Assembly: GCA_023460315.1 (NCBI GenBank)
Contig: JAEWQO010000086.1
Location: forward strand, 1 to 59,723
DNA from: Actinomycetes bacterium
GTDB lineage: Bacteria; Actinomycetota; Coriobacteriia; Coriobacteriales; Eggerthellaceae
DNA: 59,723 nt
Direction of reading: 5' to 3'
A model generated the notes under the pieces. It saw only the letters and a program-made list of their open reading frames with translations. It was not told the DNA's origin and searched no databases. The translations under genes were made by a program, and so were the position numbers. This document shows positions 42,846 through 49,780 of the stretch, piece by piece; position 1 is the stretch's first letter, and each line of letters starts with the position of its first letter.

Positions 42846-43253
42846 CTATTCGCGCACCCAGGTCGCTTCTTCTAACTTGGCGAGCTCATAGACGATCTGC
42901 TGCCTGCCTCTGTTGACCTCGCCGAGCTTTTCGTTGATGTCATCTAACGAAGCCATGAAATAGTTGACGTCGAGTCGCCCGCGGTTGATGAACAAAGCGA
43001 TGGTGTTCATAGCATGTACGGCTTGGTTGTAGTGGTAGCCCCATTTCGTCAGCTCGCGGGACATGGAGCTAAGGGCGTTGGTGTCGAGCACGACGCAATG
43101 CGCGCCGCTTGCAACGCCGGGTGCTTCGACAGGCAGGTGGATAAGGTAGCGCACATACTCAGACGGTTTGACGTCAAGCTTGTCTGCCTGGGTGCGCAGG
43201 AGGTCGCGGTCACTATCGGAGAGGCGGCAGGTGAGCATGTAGCTGTAGGTCAT
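42846..43253 (-). CDS. MobC-like relaxosome accessory protein
   Basis: A 135-aa protein with a ribbon-helix-helix-like start (YSYMLTCRLSDSDRDLLRTQADKLDVKPSEYVRYLIHLP) and the MobC signature SRELTKWGYHYNQAVHAMNTIA. Such proteins bind oriT and help the relaxase nick. ATG 43253 with AGAGGAG 9 nt upstream is chosen over 43301. The leader carries hairpin F, so its translation may be controlled together with the other CTTCCAC-loop genes. Confidence 0.88.
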   Translation of the reverse strand: MTYSYMLTCRLSDSDRDLLRTQADKLDVKPSEYVRYLIHLPVEAPGVASGAHCVVLDTNALSSMSRELTKWGYHYNQAVHAMNTIALFINRGRLDVNYFMASLDDINEKLGEVNRGRQQIVYELAKLEEATWVRE

Positions 43254-43276
43254 GGTGGTGGTCTCCTCTACAAGGG

Positions 43277-43300
43277 TGCCAGAAGTGTGGAAGCCTGGCA
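43277..43300 (-). promoter_or_regulatory. CTTCCAC-loop leader hairpin, copy F
   Basis: On the minus strand, TGCCAG pairs with CTGGCA around GCTTCCACACTT (plus coordinates: stems 43277-43282 and 43295-43300). GGAG (43266-43263) starts 10 nt after the stem, in TTGTAGAGGAG, and 9 nt before the mobC start. Confidence 0.65.
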
Positions 43301-43309
43301 TGTTTTTCT

Positions 43310-43560
43310 ATCTGATAGGGGCGCGGGGTATCCCCCGCTTGAAGCTTGCCGCAGCGTGCTTTGCGCGGTGGCGCGAGCTTCAACGAACCCGCCTTGGCCG
43401 GTGCGCTGGCGGTGGACGATGCTGCGTGAGCACGCATCTTCCACCGGGAAAGCAGCGACACAGGGTCCGGCGGCAAGTCTATTTCGTATGTAATACGAAA
43501 TAGGTTACTTGCTACGATTGCTACGATTGGCTCCTGAGGTGCCAGGAGCCAGCCTTCGGA
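43310..43560. other. candidate origin of transfer (oriT)
   Basis: The non-coding stretch between mobC and parB is dense in symmetry. GCGGGG-TAT-CCCCCGC lies at 43323-43339, and GAAGCT...AGCTTC at about 43341/43376. A perfect 11-bp palindrome with 3-nt centre is at 43479-43503 (CTATTTCGTAT/ATACGAAATAG). A 9-bp tandem repeat GCTACGATT lies at 43511-43528, and the hairpin GGCTCCTG/CAGGAGCC at 43529-43550. Relaxase origins usually lie beside mobC and contain such repeats. The nic position is not determined, and the AT-rich palindrome could instead be a ParB site or promoter operator. Confidence 0.55.
43479..43503. repeat. 25-bp palindrome between parB and mobC
   Basis: Two perfect 11-nt arms (CTATTTCGTAT, ATACGAAATAG) with a GTA centre. 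It is a possible operator, parS-like centromere site, or part of oriT. Confidence 0.75.
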
Positions 43561-43563
43561 TGC

Positions 43564-44478
43564 TCACTCACCTCCTTCGAGCTTTGCAAGGCTCAAACGA
43601 AGTGAGGCGATGAGTTCGCGTTCTCGCTCGTTTCGGGCGTGCTTGCGCGCCGAAACGTAGGCAGAAAGCGCACGCTCGGCCCGAACGAGCTCAGGATCGG
43701 CCGTCACTTGGTTCTGCCTCGCAACCGACGTGACGAGCGACGTGGCTTCGCGCTTGGAGATGCCTGGGGCACTCACGACCTCGTAGGCTTGCTCAAGCTG
43801 TACGTCACTTAAGGACTCGAGCGTCTTGAGCGCCTGGCTTGAAAGCATGCCTTGGTCGGCGAGCGCCTGCCACTTCAACCCGAGCGCAGCAGCACGTCTC
43901 GCCATGTCTTCCTGACGCTTGATGGTCTTCCCAGAAACCTTGCGCCCCGTTTGCTGGGTGATGATGGCCGCCTTGATGTCTTCGGTGCGCAGCCCGGAAA
44001 GCTCTGGATTGCATGCACGCAACTGCTCGACCTCGACACCGAGCGCGCGGCTGGCCGCGGCTCTTTCCGATAGGGAAAGCTGACGCGTGAAGAGATTCGC
44101 GGTGTGCAAAAGCGCGAGCGCCTGCGCATCGGTTATGGACTCTACTACGCGACAGGGTATCTTCTGGAAAGCCGGGTCGGTTTCTGCGAGCAGCGCGAAC
44201 GCCGCCCTCCGGCGGTGTCCGGAAAGCATCTGCCAGTGCCCGTTTTCCAGCTTTCGAACGAGTGGAAGATCAGTCAGGCCATAACGAGCGATGGAGTCCG
44301 CAAGAAGCCTGATTTCGGCCTCATCCATGGAATAGATGCCGTTACTTGGATGATCTTCGATGTCGTTGATGTCGATTTCAACCACGGGGTAGCGCTCGCG
44401 GGTCTTCGTCTGTGCGTCCAATAAACCCGATATCGAAAACCCAGCAGCCGCCGCATTTGCCTTAGCGCACATCGTCAT
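43564..44478 (-). CDS. parB: ParB-family partition protein
   Basis: A 304-aa protein with the ParB/Srx domain (VVEIDINDIEDHPSNGIYSMDEAEIRLLADSIARYGLTDLPLVRKLENGHWQMLSGHRRRAAFALL, containing the CTP-binding GHRR motif). A KorB-like HTH region follows (RQLSLSERAAASRALGVEVEQL, GRKVSGKTIKRQEDMARRAAAL), then a helical C-terminus. It binds parS-type sites and acts with ParA in stabilising the excised circular ICE. It overlaps the parA stop by 17 nt. Confidence 0.92.
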   Translation of the reverse strand: MTMCAKANAAAAGFSISGLLDAQTKTRERYPVVEIDINDIEDHPSNGIYSMDEAEIRLLADSIARYGLTDLPLVRKLENGHWQMLSGHRRRAAFALLAETDPAFQKIPCRVVESITDAQALALLHTANLFTRQLSLSERAAASRALGVEVEQLRACNPELSGLRTEDIKAAIITQQTGRKVSGKTIKRQEDMARRAAALGLKWQALADQGMLSSQALKTLESLSDVQLEQAYEVVSAPGISKREATSLVTSVARQNQVTADPELVRAERALSAYVSARKHARNERERELIASLRLSLAKLEGGE

Positions 44479-45235
44479 CCATCTCCTTTACGAGCGCCTC
44501 GTAGTCTTGGGCCGGACGGCTCGAGGGCTCGAAGGCCACCACGGGCTGCCAAGCCCAGCTGCCCTCGGAAACCTTGGTTGATGCATGGATCTGCACGGCA
44601 AACTGCTCAGTTGGGAAATATTGGTCAAGAACGGCTGCACCGGTTGCTTCGGCGTTAGTCATGCATCCGGGCACGCAGGTGCGTAGCACGCGCCACTTCG
44701 GTGTGGGAACACGCAGCGCATCGGCGATGGACTGTATTGCGGATACGGTAAGCGCCGTGCCGCGCATGACGGTGGCATCAAGCTTCACCGGGATGATGAC
44801 GCAGCCGTCTTCGGCAGCTGCCAAGTAGGCGTTGAAGGCAAGCCGCTTCATGGTTGGAGAGCAGTCGACTATCGCGATGTCATAATCGCCTGCTGCATCG
44901 TCAAGGACGAACTTCAGGCGCTGCTCGCGCAGGACGAGTTCGTTTTGGTCGACGAGCTCGATAGTGGAAGGGATGATGGAAAGGTTTTCGATCTGGGTGG
45001 CGTGTGCGACCTCGGATACGGACTTGTTGGCATAAAGAAGCCCGATGCTGTTTTTGCCTGTTAATTCCGCAGCCTCGTATGCGCCGAAGTAGTCAGTCGC
45101 GGAGGCCTGGGGGTCCAAGTCGATCAGCAAGACGCGCTTGCCTTTTCGGGCGTATATGGACGCCAAATTGACTGCGGTGGTGGTTTTGCCCACACCGCCT
45201 TTGTAGTTGCTGATTGCGAGCGTACGCACGAGCAT
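44462..45235 (-). CDS. parA: ParA-family partition ATPase
   Basis: A 257-aa deviant-Walker ATPase: VRTLAISNYKGGVGKTTTAVNLA (residues about 3-24), VLLIDLDPQASATDYFG, IAIVDCSPTMKRLAF and VIIPVKLDATVMRGT. It is partner of ParB in partition of the excised element. ATG 45235 is used rather than the in-frame GTG at 45247 because the latter lies inside the AATGTGAAGGAG Shine-Dalgarno region. Its leader contains hairpin E and, further upstream, a terminator-like structure. Confidence 0.94.
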   Translation of the reverse strand: MLVRTLAISNYKGGVGKTTTAVNLASIYARKGKRVLLIDLDPQASATDYFGAYEAAELTGKNSIGLLYANKSVSEVAHATQIENLSIIPSTIELVDQNELVLREQRLKFVLDDAAGDYDIAIVDCSPTMKRLAFNAYLAAAEDGCVIIPVKLDATVMRGTALTVSAIQSIADALRVPTPKWRVLRTCVPGCMTNAEATGAAVLDQYFPTEQFAVQIHASTKVSEGSWAWQPVVAFEPSSRPAQDYEALVKEMDDDVR

Positions 45236-45254
45236 CAACTCCTTCACATTGGTC

Positions 45255-45286
45255 GCGATTCCGTAGTGCTGTGGAAGTGGAATCGC
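45255..45286 (-). promoter_or_regulatory. CTTCCAC-loop leader hairpin, copy E
   Basis: On the minus strand, GCGATTCC pairs with GGAATCGC (8 bp, perfect) around a 16-nt loop containing ACTTCCAC. GGAG (45242-45239) begins 12 nt after the stem and lies 3 nt before the parA ATG. This is the strongest stem of the family. Confidence 0.7.
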
Positions 45287-45304
45287 TTTGTATTCGGTTG
45301 TTCC

Positions 45305-45393
45305 AAAAAAGCTCCGCGTCCTGCGGGCGCGGTCGGCCCTCCTTACGGTGGCATACTCTGCTTCCTTGTATTACAACACCAGAGTATACCACC
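45305..45393 (-). terminator. terminator-like structure upstream of parA, with a large inverted repeat
   Basis: Read on the minus strand, CAGAGTAT-type arms come first (plus 45347-45360 and 45380-45393, 14 bp with one mismatch). CCGCG...CGCGG (plus 45314-45318/45328-45332) and T6 (45305-45310) follow. A transcript entering parA from upstream would meet this terminator about 20 nt before hairpin E. It could be an attenuator or simply the end of a small untranslated RNA. Confidence 0.5.
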
Positions 45394-45832
45394 GACGGAG
45401 GACCCCGTAAGGGGATGTAGGATATTGCGGCCTGCACCAACTAGCGGGACGTCCTCCGCGTGCACCTGGGTGGGATGCACCTTTATAACTGCCGAACAGC
45501 GAGGGAGCACAAGCGACCGAGCGTACACGGGTTCTGGCGGATGCCAAGGGATTGCGCGACAGCGATAAGCAGTGGTTTGTCGAAGCAAAGCGGTTTGTTT
45601 TGGCAAGGAGATCCATCGGCACTTCAGCTGCCAAAATAAATCGGGAAAGCGATGCGGCCCTTGGGAGTAGCCAGGTTCCGTGCAAGGCTGGTAAAGCAAG
45701 GGGAAGAACTCTCAAAAGGTTAGCTCTTGGTGTAGCGGAATCTTGGGTTTGCTCTTAATGCAGTAATCGAACGAGCTCAACTGAAACGGACATCCAAGGC
45801 ATCTGGCAAGGGACACCCCCAATAGTGTCCAG
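45394..45832. other. 439-nt region without a recognised gene
   Basis: Frames on both strands lack known domains and good start signals. It contains CCCCGTAAGGGG near 45414 and a short GTGCA...TGCAC hairpin near 45461. It may be an untranslated leader of the par/mob transcript or a replication/maintenance region. Confidence 0.35.
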
Positions 45833-45895
45833 GGCCCGACGGGTGCAGGGTGATTCGCACCCTGCCGCGGGCTTGGGGCGCGCAGCCCCAATAAA
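45833..45895 (+). repeat. hairpin-pair repeat, copy 1
   Basis: The module starts GGCCCGACGGGTGCAGGGTG. It has hairpin GCAGGGTG-ATTCG-CACCCTGC (45845-45865), then hairpin TTGGGGC-GCGCA-GCCCCAA (45873-45891) and ATAAA. A shortened copy lies at 47002-47052, on the other side of the 208-aa protein gene. Confidence 0.75.
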
Positions 45896-46013
45896 ACGGA
45901 TGGGCAAAATGAAACAGGTAGTTGTGCTGGTTTCGAAGCACCCACTGATGATCCGGGTTAAGCTTTTCACAGCAGGGCCTCCAATGATACGCCGCGAGAA
46001 AGCGCGGCCGCGA

Positions 46014-46043
46014 CCGCCCGCCGAAGCGGGCGGCGCGCGTTTT
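46014..46043. terminator. strong GC hairpin, likely bidirectional terminator
   Basis: CCGCCCGC-CGAA-GCGGGCGG (46014-46033), followed on the plus strand by CGCGCG and TTTT. On the minus strand it lies 21 nt past the stop of the 208-aa protein gene. Confidence 0.75.
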
Positions 46044-46063
46044 GGCGCACGCCGCCTTGCGAG

Positions 46064-46690
46064 CTAGACCTTTGGGACGATACGGGCGGTCTTACCACGC
46101 AGGAAGTTGTTCGGGTTCTTCTCGTAGTGCCCGTCCTCACCATAGCGTGCCACATAGGGCAGCATGTCGCCATTACCGAAACAGCCCGGGCACTGCGCGA
46201 ACCCAACGACCTCGCAGGCTTCGGGAACGCCGCCGATGGTGTCGGTATAGGCCATGTCTCCTACGCGCACCTCGGAGACGGGCACGACCTTCGCATCAAG
46301 GTACGCGCCAAGTTGCTGCGATTTGGGCTGTGCCCTGTCGATGGCATAGAGCATATCTAGCCGGCCGTACTCTTCCTGCTCGGCGAAGTCCTCGTAGGGG
46401 TAGCGCCGGTCTACTATCTCCCAGTTGCGGATGACATAGTCGCCGTTGTCCCACTGTGGCTCACAATCCGGAGAGTACTTATGGATGCCGCAGGAAAGCC
46501 CTTCTGCCCCGAAGAAGTTGCACACTACCTGCGCGAGGCGTGCCCATCCGTAACTATCACGTTCAGGGGAACGAAACCCACGCAGCGCGCAGTATTCCAG
46601 AAACGCCTCCACGCTATCGCGTCCGCCGTTCCAATGCAGGTATAGCGCTAGGTCGTGCTTCTCGGTGGTGATGGTTGCTCGGTTGCCCAT
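46064..46690 (-). CDS. conserved ICE protein of unknown function
   Basis: A 208-aa soluble protein starting MGNRATITTEKHDLALYLHWNGGRDSVEAFLEYC, followed by FRSPERDSYGWARLAQVVCNFFG and DNGDYVIRNWEIVDR. I have seen closely similar sequences on Firmicutes ICEs, but no function is assigned to them as far as I know. Its compact, acidic character might suit an antirestriction or regulatory protein, but no ArdA motif is visible. It is flanked by the two copies of the hairpin-pair repeat. Confidence 0.7.
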   Translation of the reverse strand: MGNRATITTEKHDLALYLHWNGGRDSVEAFLEYCALRGFRSPERDSYGWARLAQVVCNFFGAEGLSCGIHKYSPDCEPQWDNGDYVIRNWEIVDRRYPYEDFAEQEEYGRLDMLYAIDRAQPKSQQLGAYLDAKVVPVSEVRVGDMAYTDTIGGVPEACEVVGFAQCPGCFGNGDMLPYVARYGEDGHYEKNPNNFLRGKTARIVPKV

Positions 46691-47001
46691 GATTCAAACC
46701 CTTTCTCTCGATGAATCGCTTGCCGATTGCAAGCTTGCTTGCATCGGCGTACCTGCCGCACGGCATGCGGTTCGCTGGGCGGAGTCATCTTCACGAAGCA
46801 CGAAGTGCGCCGCCTGCACCAAGCCGCGTGGTAAGACTTTCATCCGGCTTTGTGCGGGTGTCGTGAGGATGGGCGAAGCACTGCAGTTCGCATGCCACAA
46901 GCCCGAGCGGCGCTTGAGCGGATTAAGACATCCGAGGAACAGAGTGCCGTCGCTGACGGGCATCGGAAGAGGCGACCCGGGGTACCCCGCAAAAGCACCT
47001 A
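46691..47001. other. 311-nt upstream region of the 208-aa protein gene
   Basis: No gene is recognised. It contains the 12-bp palindrome CGGGGTACCCCG at 46978-46989 and should carry the minus-strand promoter. AAAGGG precedes the gene start at 46690. Confidence 0.35.
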
Positions 47002-47052
47002 GGCCCGACGGGTGCAGGGTGATTCGCGTTTGGGGCGCGCAGCCCCAATAAA
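47002..47052 (+). repeat. hairpin-pair repeat, copy 2 (internally deleted)
   Basis: It has the same start as copy 1 (GGCCCGACGGGTGCAGGGTGATTCGC), then directly TTGGGGCGCGCAGCCCCAATAAA in two parts. The 3' arm of the first hairpin (about 14 nt) is missing. Confidence 0.75.
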
Positions 47053-47141
47053 CTGCCTAGATAAGCGCAAGGGCAAGAAGCAACCGCTCACTCAATTGCG
47101 GGGCTATAATGAGTAGGTGCCCATTTGGAAGGATAGCATCC

Positions 47142-48161
47142 ATGCCCCTCGAGATACTCCGAAACGACATTACCCGCGTTCACGCCGAGGCTATCGTCAA
47201 CTCTGCGAACCCGCAACCGGTTATCGGACGCGGCGTCGATTCCTCCATCCACGCAGCCGCAGGCCCGAAGCTGCTCGTAGAACGTGAGGCCATCGGCTCC
47301 ATAGCCGTCGGGCACGCAGCCATCACCAATGCGGGGGAACTGCATGCACGCTACGTGATTCATACCGTCGGACCCGTATGGGAAGGAAACATAAATCAGG
47401 CGGAGCGCGACCTCGCGCGATGCTACCGAAGCTCCCTTGAACTCGCTTGGCAGCACGACTGCGCATCCATCGCCTTTCCCCTCATATCAACCGGCGCCTA
47501 TGGCTTTCCAAAAGATCTTGCGCTGCGGGTGGCGACCGACACCATTCGAGCGTTCCTCCTCTCTCATGACATGGATGCCTACCTGGTCGTATACGATCCT
47601 GAATCGTTCGAGATATCCAAAGCACGCTACGGAAAAGTCGCGTCGTTCATTGAATCGTCGTACCACGCACGGAGCTACTTTAGAGCCGCAGCCCGCCATG
47701 CAGCCAGCACACCCGAACCAGAAGCCATGCCGTGCATGGCGATAGATGCCGCCTACCCGCGCGAAGAGGAATCGGCAATCAGCTCCGAGCCGCAAAGCCT
47801 AGAAGACGCAGTCAGCCAAGTGGATCAGACCTTCTCCGAATCGCTGCTGCAGCTTATAGACAAGCGCGGCCTTACCGACCCGGAGGTGTGCAAACGCGCG
47901 AACATCGACCGCAAGCTGTTCTCCAAGATTCGCAGCAACGCATTCTACCAACCCCGCAAGCAAACGGCGCTCGCCCTCGCCGTCGCGTTGGAGCTCGACT
48001 TAGACGAAACACGCGACCTCATCGGGCGTGCGGGATACGCGCTCACTCACGCCAGTAAAGCCGATCTTATCGTGGAGTACTTCATCTTGAACGGCGAACA
48101 CGACATCCTTCTGATTAACGAGGCATTGTTTGCCTTCGACCAGCCTCTCGTAGGACGCTAG
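47142..48161 (+). CDS. macro-domain protein with C-terminal HTH-like domain
   Basis: A 339-aa protein. Residues about 1-165 are a macro domain, predicted to bind or hydrolyse ADP-ribose or its conjugates: ILRNDITRVHAEAIVNSANPQP, YVIHTVGPVW and SIAFPLISTGAYGFPKDLA (the phosphate-binding loop). After a variable linker, residues about 225-330 form a helical domain with HTH character (LIDKRGLTDPEVCKRANIDRKLFSKIRSN...KQTALALAVALELDLDETRDLIGRAGYAL). ATG 47142 has TTGGAAGGA upstream. A TATAAT lies at 47105-47110. It is followed after 103 nt by a vWA gene, a pairing common in gut Firmicutes. It may remove ADP-ribose marks or sense NAD-derived signals; this is inference. Confidence 0.85.
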   Translation: MPLEILRNDITRVHAEAIVNSANPQPVIGRGVDSSIHAAAGPKLLVEREAIGSIAVGHAAITNAGELHARYVIHTVGPVWEGNINQAERDLARCYRSSLELAWQHDCASIAFPLISTGAYGFPKDLALRVATDTIRAFLLSHDMDAYLVVYDPESFEISKARYGKVASFIESSYHARSYFRAAARHAASTPEPEAMPCMAIDAAYPREEESAISSEPQSLEDAVSQVDQTFSESLLQLIDKRGLTDPEVCKRANIDRKLFSKIRSNAFYQPRKQTALALAVALELDLDETRDLIGRAGYALTHASKADLIVEYFILNGEHDILLINEALFAFDQPLVGR

Positions 48162-48264
48162 CGCCGCAAGCTCGTCTCGATGTCGCCCGCGAGACGACCT
48201 CTTCTGCGGCACCCTGTCGTATCGTGAAGACACGATTAAAACTACGACACACAGGAGGCACGAC

Positions 48265-48921
48265 ATGAAGAAGAACCCCGCGAACATGACCACAGAGCTT
48301 GTTTTTATTCTCGACCGCAGCGGGTCCATGCAAGGACTAGAGAACGACACCATCGGCGGATTCAACGCAACCATCGCCAAGCAGCGACACGAGCCAGGCC
48401 AGGCGATTGTATCGACCGTACTGTTCGACGACGTACAGGATATCGTACATAACCGGATCAACCTTCAACGCGTCGCGCCCCTCACGCATTCGCAGTACCA
48501 GGTGCGCGGCTGCACGGCTCTGCTCGATGCCATAGGTCACGCCATCCGACATATCAACCGCATGCAGAAGACTCAGGCAGCGGGGCGTCCCGACAAAACC
48601 ATCTTCGTCATCACTACCGACGGCATGGAGAACGCGAGCCGCGAATTCACGCTTAATGAGGTTCGCAAGCTTATCGAGAAGCGGCAGTGCAAGAACGGCT
48701 GGGAGTTTCTGTTCCTTGGAGCGAATATCGATGCTATCAACACAGCCGCCGGCATGGGCATTCGCGCCGACCGTGCTTCGAACTACATGCATGACGCATG
48801 CAGTACTGCGCTTAGCTACGATGCCGCATGCATGGCAGTCTCACGCATGCGCTGCGACGCTCCTCTCGCTGCGGAATGGAAAGACGAAGTGGAGTCCGAC
48901 TACACAACCCGCGGGAGGTAA
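48265..48921 (+). CDS. von Willebrand factor type A domain protein
   Basis: A 218-aa cytosolic vWA protein. The MIDAS metal site is complete: DRSGSM at residues 17-22, the conserved Thr in GCTALLDAIG, and TTDGMENAS near residue 112. There is no signal peptide or membrane segment. An AGGAGG lies 8 nt upstream of ATG 48265. vWA proteins act as Mg2+-dependent protein-interaction modules. Cotranscription with the macro-domain gene suggests that the two work together. It ends at a strong hairpin (48971-49008). Confidence 0.88.
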   Translation: MKKNPANMTTELVFILDRSGSMQGLENDTIGGFNATIAKQRHEPGQAIVSTVLFDDVQDIVHNRINLQRVAPLTHSQYQVRGCTALLDAIGHAIRHINRMQKTQAAGRPDKTIFVITTDGMENASREFTLNEVRKLIEKRQCKNGWEFLFLGANIDAINTAAGMGIRADRASNYMHDACSTALSYDAACMAVSRMRCDAPLAAEWKDEVESDYTTRGR

Positions 48922-48970
48922 AGCAAGCTCCAACGAAGGTGTGTCATCCGAATGGAGCATGACCCAAACG

Positions 48971-49008
48971 CACGATAGCCTCCTCGGGAAACCGAAGAGG
49001 CTATCGTG
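48971..49008 (+). terminator. hairpin after the vWA gene
   Basis: CACGATAGCCTC and GAGGCTATCGTG form a 12-bp perfect stem with a 14-nt loop. There is no T-run, but stability and position fit a transcription end. Confidence 0.7.
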
Positions 49009-49340
49009 CTGGATATACAGCGGCAATCCTATGGACGAGGCTAAAGAGCTCCTTGTCAAGCCCCAGCGTCACCATTGAAATCATGTCACAAAGACTATCG
49101 TCAATACTGCTCCAACTTTCTTCCTGAAAGCCCGTATCGCGTTCACTGGGACACTTCATGGACACAGTCTGATATCGGATGCGGTAAAGTGTGCAGAAGT
49201 TGCCGCTATCGCCAACGGAGAGCCCCGTGCCAGTAGTCGTCTCTAGTGCACGCAACCGAGCCGACAAGGGGAAAGTGGAGTAAAATGAGCATCATGCAAA
49301 CACTGTCACTCAGCGTTAGGATACGAGATGTATGTATGCA
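49009..49340. other. 332-nt region before the insertion sequence
   Basis: A minus-strand frame (stop near 49001, possible TTG start at 49267) stays open for about 88 codons, with normal-looking composition but no known domain and no start signal. It may be the remnant of a gene cut off by the IS. Otherwise nothing is recognised. Confidence 0.3.
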
Positions 49341-49447
49341 TGTCTAAACTGGTCGATAGATTTCGGACACGAATGGCCTTTTGCTAAGAGAGTCGCACGG
49401 ATGCCTTAGAATAAGCCCAAGACAAGGGCGGAAAGGCAAGGCAGACG

Positions 49448-49780
49448 GTGGCAACCAGAAAACGGCACGCAGCCGATTTCAAGGCGAAGCTCGTTATCGA
49501 GGCGCTCAAGGAACAGCGCACGGTACAGGAAATCGCCGCGGATCACGACTTGAGCCCCAACCTGCTGTTCAAGTGGCGAAGGGAATTCCTCGAGCATCCG
49601 GAACGCGTCTTCGACGAGAGGAAGCGTGCCGGCGAGGTGCAGCGGAAGGAGGAGGAAGTCGCAGCTGAGAAGGACGCGATGCTGAGAAAGATCGGCATCT
49701 TGACCATTGAACGCGACTATCTTCGGCAAAGCTGTGAAAAGCTTGGCATCGACCCAGGCACGATCAGGCCTCGCTGCTGA
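49448..49780 (+). CDS. IS3-family transposase OrfA (HTH)
   Basis: A 110-aa protein with a GTG start. It has an HTH of the transposase_8 type, RKRHAADFKAKLVIEALKEQRTVQEIAADHDLSPNLLFKWRREFLE, followed by a leucine-zipper-like coiled coil (VQRKEEEVAAEKDAMLRKIGILTIERDYLRQ) typical of OrfA. It binds the IS ends. Its 3' end overlaps the frame of OrfB. Confidence 0.9.
   Translation: MATRKRHAADFKAKLVIEALKEQRTVQEIAADHDLSPNLLFKWRREFLEHPERVFDERKRAGEVQRKEEEVAAEKDAMLRKIGILTIERDYLRQSCEKLGIDPGTIRPRC

Noticed and set aside
45347..45393. Possible CRISPR-like or tandem repeat
   Set aside because: A single inverted repeat without spaced direct copies. No CRISPR array or cas gene is visible anywhere in the window.
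45825..46067. An 80-codon plus-strand frame with the words MKQVVVLVSKHPLMIRVKLF
   Set aside because: It runs through two hairpins and a terminator, lacks a ribosome-binding site, and its C-terminus is just the GC-rich hairpin translated.
43320..46990. The GGGGTATCCCC and GGGGTACCCC palindromes as two copies of one oriT
   Set aside because: Only about ten GC-rich bases are shared and the flanks differ. Just the copy beside mobC is in the right context.
49001..49267. An 88-codon minus-strand frame next to the IS as a gene
   Set aside because: Only a TTG start without Shine-Dalgarno and no recognisable domain. It is kept only as a possible remnant in the gap description.
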